Assembly (NCBI GenBank): GCA_030490835.1
Contig: CM059971.1
Location: forward strand, 7,382,938-7,446,937
DNA from: Annona cherimola
Lineage: Eukaryota > Streptophyta > Magnoliopsida > Magnoliales > Annonaceae
Direction: 5' to 3'
Length of the DNA stretch: 64,000 bases
Made by a program: the position numbers and the translations under genes. This document shows, in pieces, positions 1 to 11,918 of the stretch (the stretch's first letter is position 1; the number at the start of each line of letters is the position of its first letter). The notes under the pieces are model-generated. The model searched no databases, was not told the DNA's origin, and was given only the letters and a program-made list of their open reading frames with translations.

Positions 1-44
1 TGAATGCATCCTTATATTAGGAAGTGATGTCCTTTACCACACTT

Positions 45-71
45 ATTTTTACAGGGAGCAATAGGCACCTG
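45..71 (+). promoter_or_regulatory. Probable splice acceptor in the 5' leader of the NBS-LRR gene
   Basis: A pyrimidine-rich stretch ends in ACAG at 51-54 and is followed by a 17-base leader and then an ATG at 72. This fits the 3' end of an intron in the 5' untranslated region. It argues that an in-frame upstream ATG at 24 lies in intron sequence and is not the start. Seen: the tract and the AG. Inferred: that it is used. Confidence 0.5.
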
Positions 72-3000
72 ATGGCCGATGCACTTGTTTCCATAGCTTT
101 GGAGAAGCTAACCAATGTCTTGGGGCAACAGATGGGGCAACAAATTGAGCAGCAGATGAAACTCTTTGTAGGGGCTGCTCACGAGATGGAAAGGCTTAAG
201 GAGAAATTGGAGTCCATCCGAGCCGTTCTAGCTGATGCTGAAAGTAGGCAAGTTAAGGAGAAAAGTGCGCAGTTGTGGTTATCAAGGCTGAGAAATGTTT
301 CTTATGACATCGAAGACTTATTGAATGACTATCTATTACTACCTGCTCATGACAACGACGACACCAACGATGGCGATGATGACTCATGCACATGTTATTC
401 TTGCCTTGATGCTCTTTTCAATTATGGTGTCACCTGTTATAAGCTTGCGTGTGATATAAAAGACATAAGGAAGAGGTTGGATGATATTTCCACGGATAAA
501 GACCAATTTAATAGTGGCTTCAATTCTGAGGGGAAAGTAAGGCCTGTAAAGAGGAGTCGGACTATGACGAGTTCCTACATGAATGAAGAGATGATTGGTA
601 GAGATGATGACCTCAAAATAGTGATAAATTGGTTAGTGAGTGGAAGTAGCAACAGTATTGGTCGAGAGGATGGACGTCTGCAGCAACAGCAACAGGTACA
701 AATAGTTGCCATAGTTGGCATTGGTGGTTTGGGAAAAACCACGCTTGCTCGAAAGATCTACCATCATAGAGAGGTGCAAGATCATTTTAAGGAATTTTTG
801 TATTGGGTGTGTGTCTCCCAGGACTTCGATCTGAAAAGACTTTTGAAAGCAATCATAGAACAAGTAACAGGGGAAGGTACTTCACTAACTGAGCTTGATT
901 CACTGCAGAGGGTGCTTATTAGAACGCTAACTGGGAAGCGTTTTCTGCTTGTACTCGATGATGTATGGAATATCGAGAAAAGAAAGTGGGATGCGTTGAA
1001 GCCGTGTTTAGCAATTAGGGCTCTAGGGAGCAGAATTCTAGTTACAACCCGTCTTCAGGTGGTTGTAAAGAATACCATGAATGTTGTCCATATTCATGAA
1101 CTAAAAGGTTTATCAGATGATCAATTCTTGGACTCTATTCAGGACCATAGCTTTTGATGGGCAAACAGAGAAAGAAGAATATGATGATCAGCTAGAATGT
1201 GTGGGAAGAAAAATAGTTCGTAAATGCGAAGGAGTGCCCCTTTCCATAAGGGCGATGGGAAGCATGTTGAACTCTAAAAAGATAGTAAAAGACTGGCAAA
1301 ACAAATTAGAAAGTCAGATATGGTCATTGCAAGAAGCTCAAAATGAAATTTTACCGGCTTTGTGGTTGAGTTATGATAATCTTCCACCACACTTGAAACA
1401 ATGTTTTGTATTCTGCTCAATATATGCAGAAGATGAAGCAATGCCTAAGGATGAATAGGTTGGAATGTGGATTGCGCAAGGTTTCGTTCAATCGCAAGGA
1501 AATAGAGAGTTAGAAGTCATAGGAGCAGAGTATGTTGATGATTTAGTGGCATGGTCTATGCTCCAAGAACAGGTGAACAATGGACAAACGAACTATAAAA
1601 TGCATGATCTTCTTCATGACTTGGCAAAATTCATTGCAAAGGGTGAAATTTATCATTCTATTGGTACTAACGGTGAAATGTCATGTGAATACCCTACTGA
1701 TAATGTTCGTCATGCAATCTTGAAATTCACCGAACGGAAGAGTATTTCTACTACTTCCATGAGTGCTAAGAAGTTACAAACTCTTCGGCTAGAAAATGTT
1801 GATGAATCCAACGGTGTCATAGTTGACCTCTTTCACAAGCAAGATTTCTTAGGGCCTTGTCTTGTTGTCGTTCTAGAGAGTTTTCAGAAGCCATTTGTAA
1901 GTTGAAGCATTTGAGATATTTGCACTTGTCAAGGTCATGGATAACAAAGTTACCAATTTCCTTTGGGAAGTTGAAACAATTGAGATATCTAAATTTGGCT
2001 AATTCAGAAATAGTTATGTTGCCAGATTCCATTGGGAAGTTGAAGCAGTTGAGTTATTTGGACTTGTCTCATTTGAAAATAGTGGTGTTGCCGGAATCAG
2101 TGAATCATCTTTCTAATTTACACACATTGAAGCTCCGTAATTGTGGTGCATTGGAAAGGTTGTCAGGACGTATGGGTACAATGGTAAACTTGAGATATCT
2201 TGACATTGAGGGCACTCACAGCCTCAAGTGTTTACCTCAAGGGTTTGGTGGAATCAGTTGCCTTCAAAGCCTATGTAAGTTCATAGTGGGAGGTGAAGGA
2301 GAATGTGGGATTCATGAGCTACAAGGGCTTAATGCTCTTGAAGAAAGTCTAGAAATAGAACACCTCGAGAGAGTGTCAAGAAAAGAAGAAGCAGAGAAAG
2401 CAGAACTGTGTAACAAGAAGAAGCTTCGTAGCTTGGTTTTGTGCATGTGTGATGCTAATATTAATGATAATGATGATATAGAGAGGATTGTGGATGTATT
2501 TGAAGGTCTGCGACCTCATGTAAACTTAAAAGAGCTAGCACTAAGGTCTTATGCCAGAATTTCAAGGTTAAAGTTGCCTTGTTGGATAGAAGATTCATCC
2601 TTCTTTAAGTTAACCAAATTAGAAATATTTAGTTTCAGAAACTATTGTGAACCCAAGATTTTGCTTGGGATAGGAAAATTACCAGCACTCAAATGCCTTA
2701 CAGTTTCTGAAGTAGGCATCAGAAAATTGGGCCATGAGTTCTACTATAGAAGCAGTAGTAGTAGCAACAATTGTAGTGGTCTTAACTATAGTTCTGCAGC
2801 ATTTCCAAAGCTAGAACAACTCCATTTAACATACTTGAATGAACTGAAGGAGTGGGAGTTGCCGATAACGACAACAATAGAAGGCGATGATGCAATAGCG
2901 AAGGTAACCGATATTATGCCATGTTTGTGTGAATTGTGGCTTTTAAATTGCTCCAAATTGGGAGTACTACCACGTCACCTTGTAGCTGCACCTCTAAAAT

Positions 3001-3599
3001 CTCTAAGAATAAGTACATCTAGTAGAATTAAAGCAAGAGAATGGTTCTCTTCATTTCCGTTTCTTGAAAAATTTGAATTGGATGAATGCGATGATTTTTT
3101 GTCAGGTGCGCTGCCTAGTCTTCCAAAGCTGAAGAAATTTAAGATTATCAGATCGAAAAATGAAAGACTCCCTGCGGAAGGATGGGAGGAGCTAGGGTCA
3201 CTAGAGAAACTTCGAATTGCTAGTTGCTTGCAATTAGATTTAGTGCCAGAGGGGTTGCGACAACTCAAAAAGCTCAAGAGTCTCACTCTATATCTCTTGC
3301 CAAAGTTGAGAGGTTTGCCTGATTGGCTAGGAGAGCTGGAGTCATTGGAATATCTTTCTATTGGCGAGTTGGAGAAATTAGAGTCACTATCTCATTTGTC
3401 ACTGGAACAGCTAAAGGTGCTGACACGGTTGGATTTCAGGAATTGCGAAGCACTGGCATCGCTACCCGATGGGTTACAACACCTTTCCTGTCTCAAATCA
3501 TTTTATATTATGGGTTGCCCATTACTATCAGAAAGATGCAAGAGGGAAGGTGTCGATTAGCCCAAGATTTCACACATCCCCGACTTGCGCATCGCCTAA
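72..3599 (+). pseudogene. CC-NBS-LRR (CNL, RGA type) disease-resistance gene, disrupted
   Basis: An intracellular immune receptor of the coiled-coil/NB-ARC/leucine-rich-repeat class, with no intron in the coding region. The start at 72 gives the usual MADALVS opening. The Rx-like N domain (about residues 1-160) carries the EDLLN signature. In NB-ARC the P-loop GIGGLGKTT is at residues 216-224, kinase-2 LLVLDDVW at 292-299, RNBS-B is ILVTTR, a GLPL-like GVPL is near 1231 and the MHD motif is at 1600-1608. About 560 residues of LRR follow. There are four lesions: a +1 shift near 1122-1130, a TAG at 1456-1458 where the family has Leu, a -1 shift near 1832-1840, and a TAG at 3558-3560 where the family has Trp of the DWPKI tail. 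Translation past that last stop continues PKISHIPDLRIA to a TAA at 3597. The summed length, about 1,175 codons, is normal for the family, so it looks recently dead. Assembly indels could explain the shifts but hardly two nonsense codons as well. Confidence 0.93.
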
Positions 3600-4959
3600 T
3601 GTGCATCTCATGTTCAGCCAAAGTAGGTTCTCTCTCTAGCACCTTAAAATGTCTTAAATGTTAATTAAGGAAGGTCCACTAAGTCCTATTTACACAATCC
3701 CTAACCGCTCTCTCGGTTTTTATATTAACTAAAATTCGGTTAAGTACACCCCTTTACCATGAATTATTATTTTTTCAAATTGTTTGTGTATGTTCTAATT
3801 CTATAGGATTGATGATGATTAGGGGGTGGTGATAGCTTTCACATTTTATAATTTGTTCCTTTTCTTACTATGAACATTTTTGATATCGAAAACTTAAGAA
3901 TTGGTTCCTATTTCCACAAAATCTACAAAACAAAGGGATGAAAGAGACCTACCAAAGAAATGCTATAAGTATTACTTGTTTGCTTGTTTTCATGACCTAT
4001 GTCAACTAGTGAATGTCCATCAATCGCTACTAATATTCGAAACCTCAAATACCTGGATTATTGTTTGGAATTTCAGAAAATGCGTTTTTTCATTATGCAA
4101 CAAAGGCTTGCTACTCAAAAAAATATGAATTATGACTTCTTTTATGTTGTTTGCATTTATGTTGTTTGCAACCTATGTGGTTCTATTTTCTTCTTTTTAA
4201 TATTCACATTCCTTTGGTCCTTCAAAAAATTCACATTCCTGAAACTTCTAAGTTAGTGATAGTGTAAGAACCTAAATTGAAATGAATGAATATAAGAAAA
4301 TGGACTGCAATAACAAGAAGAAAAAAATTTTAGTTCCTAGAATGAAACAGATTTCATTGGAATTCATCCCATATTTATGAATGGACAGTAATAACCTAGG
4401 GGGTTTTAAGTCATTTCATCCTCGAAGTATTTTTATTATACAAGTGCCATTAAAGCAGACTACTTGGTCTCCTGCTTGAATAGAGCCAGCCACTCGCCAC
4501 GTTTCAGGACACCTGGTATGCAGCTGGAATGCCAAGTGTTATTTCCAAAATTGTACCATCACAGATAGTATTTTAGCTTTGATTTAATGGCGATTCTAGC
4601 TCTAGAGGTGATGACTAGAGCGCTCAAGGCTCTTTTCTCACTTGGTATTCTTGATGATGATGCCAAACTTAGATTACTAATAGGCTAATTAGATTGAGTT
4701 CTATGTTCCTCATTCTTTTCAAGTATTAATTCATCCAGTTCTATTTTCTAGTGGAGCTTTTCTAATGTCTGTTTGTACTCCAATAAATTCTTTGATGACA
4801 TAACACGTGGAATGCTGTTAAGATCATATTGATCTCAAATTTTCCATTGTATTGTCAAGAAAGAAACAGATTCTTACTTTTTCTATACTATGATGAGTCT
4901 TGAATACATTATTCAAAAAACCTGTTTTTATCGCATAGAATTGAGAAAGCCAAAACTTC
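3600..4959. other. Downstream flank of the NBS-LRR gene, no gene seen
   Basis: AT-rich sequence with only short chance reading frames. It may hold 3' untranslated sequence of the resistance gene, but no coding similarity or repeat structure was recognised. Confidence 0.5.
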
Positions 4960-5720
4960 AATGTCCTGCCTAACCAATATTTATGCATGCTAATAATTTT
5001 GTTTGTAAATTATAATTTATAAATTCACTAATGAATGTAATCTAATTAGTCACCCATAACAATGTTAATGGTAGGAAATAGATACCCTAAATTGTCCTTA
5101 GGTAGACTTTTATGTTCTTTGATGGAATGCCTAATAATCAATGATTCTGACATTTTGGTTATCCGTTGTTAATGGTGGTTATTAAAACATCTAATTATCA
5201 TACATACATACACCTTTTTTCATTGGAACCTTACTTTTCCTGTGTTCGTAGAGTACAAAAATTCCATTAGAAAATTCTTGAACTGAATGGTTTTGTCTGA
5301 TTGGATTGCTAATACTACAGGTGTAAGCAGACTAAACGTGGCTGCATGGAAGCTTCGTCATCGCAGTCGTGAATTTTTCTGACATTGGTGTCCCAAGGAG
5401 GAAGTAACAATTCCTTGGCAACAAACCTATGCCGAAGGAAATTAAGAGCGATGATAGGAAAATATTAAGAGCGATGATAGGAAAATGTTGTTTGCCAGGC
5501 CAAGGAGGCTTCAAAAGACAAACTCAAAGCAAAAGAGTTGATGTGGAAGCAAAATGGAAACAAGAATTAGAGCAGGCTTTAGTATAAAAAATTAACCAGA
5601 AACTGTAAAAGACATGAGTGTCATGAGAAATGCTTCTTAAGCTTGCATCTTTAATGTTTTTTCTTGTGTGTAGATTAGCATACTTTTCACGACAACATTT
5701 GGTTTGCAATAACTTACTGG
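4960..5720. repeat. Segmental repeat A, copy 1
   Basis: This stretch aligns by eye with 20400-21125 and, split by insertions, with 22040-23980. Landmarks shared by all three are an intron-end-like TGCTAATRCTACA(A)G near 5310-5320, a conserved GAGGAAG block, and a TGATGTGGAAGC-like block near 5540. It holds no long reading frame. It lies about 1.4 kb past the NBS-LRR gene, so it could derive from a 3' untranslated exon of that family; this is inference. Confidence 0.7.
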
Positions 5721-6763
5721 TTCATGGCTCTTGAAATCTTATGTGAAACAACTTTAACGCTCAATTTTATCCTCTTTTTTCTATTTTAAATCTTGCGTCT
5801 GCATAGTTTAAATTCTTCATCCTATTGATTCAATATGTGTGACTCCTTGGCAGCAGAGAAGCATAGATCTATCAAGATCATGAGATTATGTAATTGCCCA
5901 AAGCAAGGGATCGGTTACAAAAACTACCATCTAAAATTTAGCAATCACGACTGAGAACTGGGCAAGAAGTTAATGCTAGTACTAGACAATGATATATAAT
6001 TTCAAGAAATGCAAGTAAATTTGGTATTGATGAATGGTTTCTACATGTCCGCTAAAGATGATTTATAAATAACATGTCCTGATGATGTATGATATCAGTT
6101 TTGTATCTATAAAGACGTTTCGTATGAAATTAAAAATCAAGATGGACGATTGTAATGGATGGAAATTTAGTGAAATATTGATTCATGTGTGATTGTTCTG
6201 GCCGAATGGTGGGGCTGTTGGCACCAAACACTTATTACATTTTAAAAAAAAAGAAAAAAGAAAACACGGCTTGTGCCAGTTGCTTGAATAGATTATAGAT
6301 ATTTTGAGCATTTTTCTTCATTTTTATTGTCTTTCTTTTTTGTGTAGGCTCACTTTTAATCTGTGTATATATTAAAATTTACAATTTTTGAATACGTGTT
6401 TTATATTTTTATAGTTTCAAAAATTAGCAAATTTCACTCGCATTTAACTCTAAATGGGTGCAAAAACAATCAATTTTTAAAAGTACTATTTCCAAATATG
6501 ACTGCAACTTATACTAATGTTTACAAACATGACCCAATGTTTATAAAAATGGCATAGATGAATACATATTTTTGTCCAAATATGGCAACATCATTAGGTT
6601 CTGTTAGATAATGTAGTAAACGTTTTTCAATAGGAAATTTTTTTGCCATTGCTTTAAAAATGGGAAGTAGAGTTGTTGAGTCCACTTTTGTTGTATATCT
6701 TATATTATTTTGTTATTTTTTTAAATATCTAATTAAAGTTACTTATTCTTACATTTATCCAGA
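5721..6763. other. Intergenic AT-rich DNA, nothing recognised
   Basis: Only short spurious frames, homopolymer A and T runs, and no repeat boundary or coding similarity that I could support. Confidence 0.4.
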
Positions 6764-7087
6764 GTTAAATGTTAAACCAATTGAGCTTAGCTCGAGTGGG
6801 CATGGAGCATGCTACATTGCCTCCCTATAAGTGATCAAACCTTAATGTTGCTCCTGGTGTCTTGTATAAATAGGTATATTGTTAGAACGACATCGTGGTG
6901 GCAGTTGTCTCCCTTGATTTCATGGGAGTGTCCACCGTTAAGAAACATTGTAGGAACAATAGTAATATTGTTATATGAGTATTAGAATATTGAAAGGAAA
7001 GTTGTAAGAATGTCTCAAAGAGCCTGAATATAATACATATTGAGATGCTTGTAAAATACATACCCACCAAAAAAAAGTTAAATGTTA
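6764..7087 (+). mobile_element. tRNA-derived SINE with 11-bp target duplication
   Basis: The perfect direct repeat GTTAAATGTTA (6764-6774 and 7077-7087) brackets a 302-bp body. Near the 5' end, TTAGCTCGAGTGG matches a polymerase III A box, and GATCAAACC about 40 bases later resembles a B box. The 3' end finishes in an A-rich tail (CCACCAAAAAAAA). This is the layout of a plant SINE mobilised in trans by an L1-type LINE. A short 3' remnant of the same family is at 60980-61035. No protein is encoded. Confidence 0.85.
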
Positions 7088-7424
7088 GGCATTATATATG
7101 GTGTTTATATAAGCACCTAGTCGCATCTGTACATACGGATATAAACTATTGTCATATTTGCAATTAACACTATTTAAATTTATAAAAAAATATTAAAAAA
7201 TTTACAATATTAAATTTAATATATGAACTAAATACATGTGGAATTACATAAAGGTGAAAAGAAAAACAAAAAAAACTGAGAAAAGGAATATAGAGCTCAC
7301 ATGCATACTTTATGCATTTGATCCAAACAAATTGGATTGATAGGTTGGGGCTTGCTTAAGCCCATCTTGCACAGAGTGCATGGGACTATGGGTTAGCTGA
7401 GTTGTGATCTTTTCCGACCGGGGT
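7088..7424. other. Short spacer before the Mutator-like element
   Basis: AT-rich sequence grading into a more balanced composition near 7320. No gene or repeat end recognised. Confidence 0.4.
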
Positions 7425-7599
7425 GTTATCAACCATGCCTCTCGCCCATTGGATATTGCATACTCATTTCTGGTCGTTGGATGAGAGGCGTACTTTGCGG
7501 CAGCTGGGAGCCAAATTAATGCGATGGAATTTTTACTGACAGGCCCAAGTCAGGGGGGACGATAGCGAGCTCAGTCCTCTCACATCTCATCTCGCCCAT
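7425..7599 (+). repeat. Left terminal inverted repeat of the Mutator-like element
   Basis: The reverse complement of 11919-12093 matches along the whole 175 bases with scattered substitutions. It runs from GTTATCAACC to CTCGCCCAT. Confidence 0.85.
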
Positions 7600-8002
7600 C
7601 TCTCTCTCTCTGCTCCTCTCCTTCCTTCTGTCTCCCTCTCTCATCTCTCATCTCTCATCTCCCTCTCTCTCTTAACACTCTCGTCTCCCTCTCTCATCTC
7701 CCTCTCTCTCTCAACGCTCCCCTAAATCGCCAGCCTTCTCCCTCTCCCACCTGTCTTCCCTCCCGGCCTCTCCCTCTCACTGCCTTGCCCTCTCCCTCTC
7801 GGTGTCCTGCCATGCCAGTCACATTCTCGCACCTCTTCTCTCGCCTGCCAAGCCCTCTCGCTCTCGCTCTCCCGCCCGTCCCTCCCTCTCCATCCTACCC
7901 TCTCCCTCTCGCTGTCTCTAGCCTTGTCGTTGTCCCCATTTCGTCTCTCCTGTGATGCCCCTCCCGCTCTCTCTCTCGATTCCCGCCCGTCTTCCCTCTC
8001 GC
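7560..8002 (+). repeat. Pyrimidine (CT)-rich low-complexity tract
   Basis: Dense CTCTC and CCCTCTC runs continue, after the inserted LTR, at 11277-11350. The tract is internal sequence of the Mutator-like element and was the target of the LTR insertion. Confidence 0.9.
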
Positions 8003-9727
8003 TGTGGAACCCCGATCTTTGAGACGTGTATAAAACTTTAGGGTTGTAAACCCTAGGTAATATATTTGAAAAATATATATTGATGGATATGAAATATATG
8101 GAAATGAAGGTTAAAATAATTAATTATGAAATTCGGATGAATAGTGCACGTGAATAGTAAACGTGGGATTAAGAAATATGTTAAGTTAATCACTTTGGAT
8201 TAACTTAATCATAAAAGACGAAAAAGGAAGCTTCCTACTAAAGGACAAAATTGCTTTTTGGATTAAAATAATAATTTTCGGATTTTTATGGATTTTTGTG
8301 AAGAAAATGAAGAAAAATTCATATCTTGCAATCCGGATGTCGGATTGAGATGAAATTTTTTATGGATGACCAAAATATGATGATGGACATGATGAATGGT
8401 CCAAGATTGATCAAAAATCATGAATCAAGGGTCAAGATTAAATGTCATTTGGAGATCAAAAAGTAGCTTAATTTTCCATTAATGCTACTTTTGACTTTTT
8501 ATTAAATTAAATAATTAAAAAATAAAAAGCAATAAATGAACAGCAGAAATTGCAGGGGGAGTGGTTGGATTTTTGACCAAAATCAATGGTCCACATTCAT
8601 CATCATCAAAGATCAACGGCTAAGATTGAATTAGCTTAAAATAAATAATTTTAATAAATAAAAAAAGCTAAAAAATAGGGATGAATAGGGTGGCTGGAGC
8701 AGGCATAGGGTGGGCAGCTCTTGTCTCAATGCAATTTTTAAAATTAAAAATAAATACCAATTTATAATTAAATACCTCAAAGCTAGGGGGTAAATTCCAA
8801 ATTCATGAAAAATAAAGCCCTATAAATAGGGGCCAAGGGGTGAACGTCCAAGGCAGTCCCAAGCTTGATCAAGAGCTCATTTTTCACCCCCAAATTCGTT
8901 TTAAGAGAGAAAGAGGAGGTTAGAGAGAGAAAGGGCAAGTTGGAGGAGAGATTTTCCACTTCGGGTAAGTGATTTCTTCTCAAATTTATTTTGGATGTTA
9001 AGTAGGGTAAAATCATGCTTAGATAATTCCTAATCATGAGAAAATAAGTAAATTTATAATGCTTAATTGGAATTATGCCGAAACATCGAAAATTTGGAGC
9101 GAAGATGGAGCAATCGGGAAGATAGCATATGATATGTGAAAATAATGCTCCAAAAATGATAAATGATGATTTGGAATGTATTATTATGATAAATATGATG
9201 TTGGAATAATGATATATTAATTTCATGATTTTTGGAATTAAGGATTATGCTTAGGTGAATTTATGTTGATTTTTAGTATATAGAGAAAATGATTTTTTTG
9301 ACCAAGTAAATAATGATAAATTCAAAATATAAGAAATTTCCAATGATATACTAGGCATAAGGTATGTCATGGTATTTTTTATTTTTAGAAAAAATATCAA
9401 TTTTTGAAACCCATGAACAGTAACCACGCCGCTGTGAACAGTAACCACGATGAACAGTGATTTGCTACAGTACAGCGTGATTTGGGGAAAAAATTGAGAT
9501 TTATTTTTATATTTTATGAGAAAATATGGATGGAATTTTTAAAGGATTTATGGATAAAAATCCATATAAATGAGTAATGACTAAGTATCTTTATACGATT
9601 AACCTCTATGGGAATGTGGTAATGAAAGGTTATAAAGTAAGCATGGAAAGTAAACATAGAATGGATGGATAAAATATCCATTTTCCTTGTATAGGAAAAA
9701 AAGGAGAGGAAAAGGTGGAGGACACGG

Positions 9728-10025
9728 ACTCAGGAGGTAAGCAAGCAAACTTTTTAAAATGTGATTTTATTGTTTCAAAGTAAGCAAGCTGTCTTTTGAA
9801 AATGATTTACTCTTTTGAAATTGATGATTTGTAAGCAAGCTATCTTTTAAAAATGATTTACTCTTTTGAAATTGATGATTTGTAAGCAAGCAAAACTTTT
9901 TAAAATGTGATTTTATTGTTTCAAAGTAAGCAAGCGAACTTTTTTTAAAAATGTGATTTTATTGTTTTATTGTAAGAAAGCAATCCTTTTGAAATTGATG
10001 ATTTGTAAGCAAGCTATCTGTTTTC
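9728..10025 (+). repeat. Tandem repeats inside solo LTR 1 (GTAAGCAAGC units)
   Basis: Five or six irregular units each begin with GTAAGCAAGC and continue with an AT-rich body that alternates two forms. The other LTR copy has only a short version (18230-18305), so the array expanded in this copy. Confidence 0.8.
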
Positions 10026-10639
10026 TAAAATGTTTTAAATAATTGCAAATTGTTTGCTCACATATTTTATGAAATGTGTTTAAGGATGGTCATTCCTATA
10101 ATGTTTTGAAATGATGAATGTTTATGAGTTTTTATGAAAAGTCATGCCGGCATATTGATATCATGTAATGTTCATGGACATGTGCACATGTATGATGTAT
10201 AAGGAAGAGGCTTTGGTGGAGGTAAAAAGTGGATCAGAGGGTCCCCCTTCACTATTGCTGAGTCGTATGGGCTGTGTGCCGACGGCGTCCTCCCCAGAGG
10301 TGGAGGCAAATGAATGTTATGTGTGAATGAATGCATTGCATTTTCATACATGGATTGGAAATGAAAGCATGAATTTAAAATGATGATTTTAAGGGATAGT
10401 GCAAATAATTCTCTACATGAGAATGACGAGTTACCTGGTGTAAGAGGTATATAATGCCGGGAAATCAAAAGTCATGCATGTAGGAACCATGTAGGCGTCA
10501 AGAGGAAGAGAGGTTCCCTTGATGAGGCCAAGTCAGAGACAGCCGGCGCATTGGACCATGCTATGTGAGATGTTCCCTGGGCTAGCGTACCCGCACACAA
10601 AGGTTTATGTCAGGAGTGGAAAGGAAGCATTTGCACATC

Positions 10640-10862
10640 CAATGTTTATGAAAAGGTTTCTATTCCATTGATAGTTGATCACTTGCTAAGTGTCTCCTAT
10701 CGAATGGAGAGAAATGCATTTACAAATGATTTTCATGAGTGGTTTATGAAAGGTTTCCAAAAATGGTTTACGAAAAGGTTTCTGTGCATTTGATAGTTGA
10801 TCACTTGGTAAGTGTCTTCTATCGAATGTAGAGGAATGCATTTAAAATGAAAAATGCTTGCT
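10640..10862 (+). repeat. About 122-bp direct repeat inside solo LTR 1
   Basis: Two copies share GATAGTTGATCACTT and the following CTATCGAATG block, spaced 122 bases apart (about 10670 and 10792). Confidence 0.75.
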
Positions 10863-11553
10863 TATTGAGTTTCGACTCATGTTTTGTTTTTCCAACCTCA
10901 GACAGGTGTAGGGAAAGACAAGAGATGAAGAACACGAGTTGCTAAAGGAAAAAAAAGAATCTACAAAGGTTAGTAGATTTTTGTATGAATAGATTCCCTA
11001 ACGGGATATGATGAAAAAGGGTATATGTTGTATAAAATTACGAAGTTATGAATAATATGAGAAGTTGATGATTTATGATGTTATGGATAAGTCCATTATG
11101 AATGATAATGAGTATATGTTTATGTGACGAAAGAAAAGAAAAAAAAAGAAAAAAAATTGGACGAGATCCAATTAAGTATCCGCCGCGTGATCAGGGCAAC
11201 AATCCTGAGTCACGTTTACCAATCGACACGATCTTGGAGTAAGGAAAAATGTGGACGCTCGGTTCGGGGCGTCACACTCGCCCTCTCCCTCTACCTCTCC
11301 CCATTTCTCTGTCATCCATCTCGCAATGCTGGTCTCCCCTAAATCGCAAGCCCTCTCCCGCCCTCTGTTTCTCGCTGCCCTAATTTTCTGCCGATGATAA
11401 TGCCATTACATCTCTCATATAGATTAAGATTCTACATCATGAAATGATATCAACATCACCAAGATAATGCCATTACATCTCTCATGCAGTACTACTACGG
11501 ATCATCAGATGGATTTAGTTGGTTTGTGTTAAAAGAATGAATGATGGACCACG

Positions 11554-11793
11554 TTAGAGAAGGTGAGGTTCACAAAGGATTGGGGTATGAGTCCAGTTAG
11601 GTTGCAGTTCCACGTCCAATGCCGACAGGAATTTAAGATTTCCCAAGGAATGAGGCAGCTTGCCGTAGAATCCTGTCTGCATTATCAAACTCTGGATGCT
11701 ACTATTTGAAGTGAAATCTGGCAAATAACCAGTCAAGAATGGGTTCTCGAAAATGAAAATGTATTTTATTATGGGTAGGTTGAAACTGCCCAT
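11554..11793 (-). pseudogene. Captured fragment of an LRR receptor-like protein
   Basis: The minus-strand frame reads NPFLTGYLPDF, then NSSIQSL, then GKLPHSLGNLKFLSALDV. This is the pattern of extracellular leucine-rich repeats of plant receptor-like proteins (N-P-x-LTG-x-LPDF, then GKLP-x-S-x-GNLK). Only two or so repeats survive, with no signal peptide, transmembrane segment or start region. The fragment lies inside the Mutator-like element, next to its right terminal repeat, so it is best read as captured genomic DNA. The same strand continues weakly to about 11884. Not a functional gene. Confidence 0.75.
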
Positions 11794-11918
11794 GGAAAAA
11801 GAGATTGGTCTGCCTGCATATGTTTGGAAGAGATTGGCATGTTTTTGTATAGAATTCTAGTAAGAGCAAGGAAGCCTTGTCCATTTGAATATGGATAAAA
11901 ACCTTTAAATTTTTTTAT

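Larger units (their letters stand above)
7998..11281 (+). mobile_element. Solo LTR (Ty3/gypsy, probably chromovirus Tekay/Del-like), 3.27 kb
   Basis: The LTR runs 8003-11276, opening TGTGGAACCCCGATC and closing GGGGCGTCACA. It is flanked by a perfect 5-bp target duplication CTCGC (7998-8002 and 11277-11281). No gag, protease, reverse transcriptase or integrase lies on either side, so this is a solo LTR left by recombination between the two LTRs of a full element. An inverted relative of about 2.5 kb is at 17598-20111. The Tekay/Del assignment is inferred from the terminal bases and LTR length only. Confidence 0.9.

Noticed and set aside
8783..9226. 147-codon minus-strand frame with a similar frame at 18846-19091
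   Set aside because: The resemblance follows from both lying in copies of the same LTR; the translation is low-complexity and hydrophobic with no family match, and it is broken in the second copy.
10172..10468. 98-codon minus-strand frame resembling 17749-18015 (+)
   Set aside because: Again a shared LTR sequence. Frames are not kept beyond the DNA similarity, so coding is not supported.
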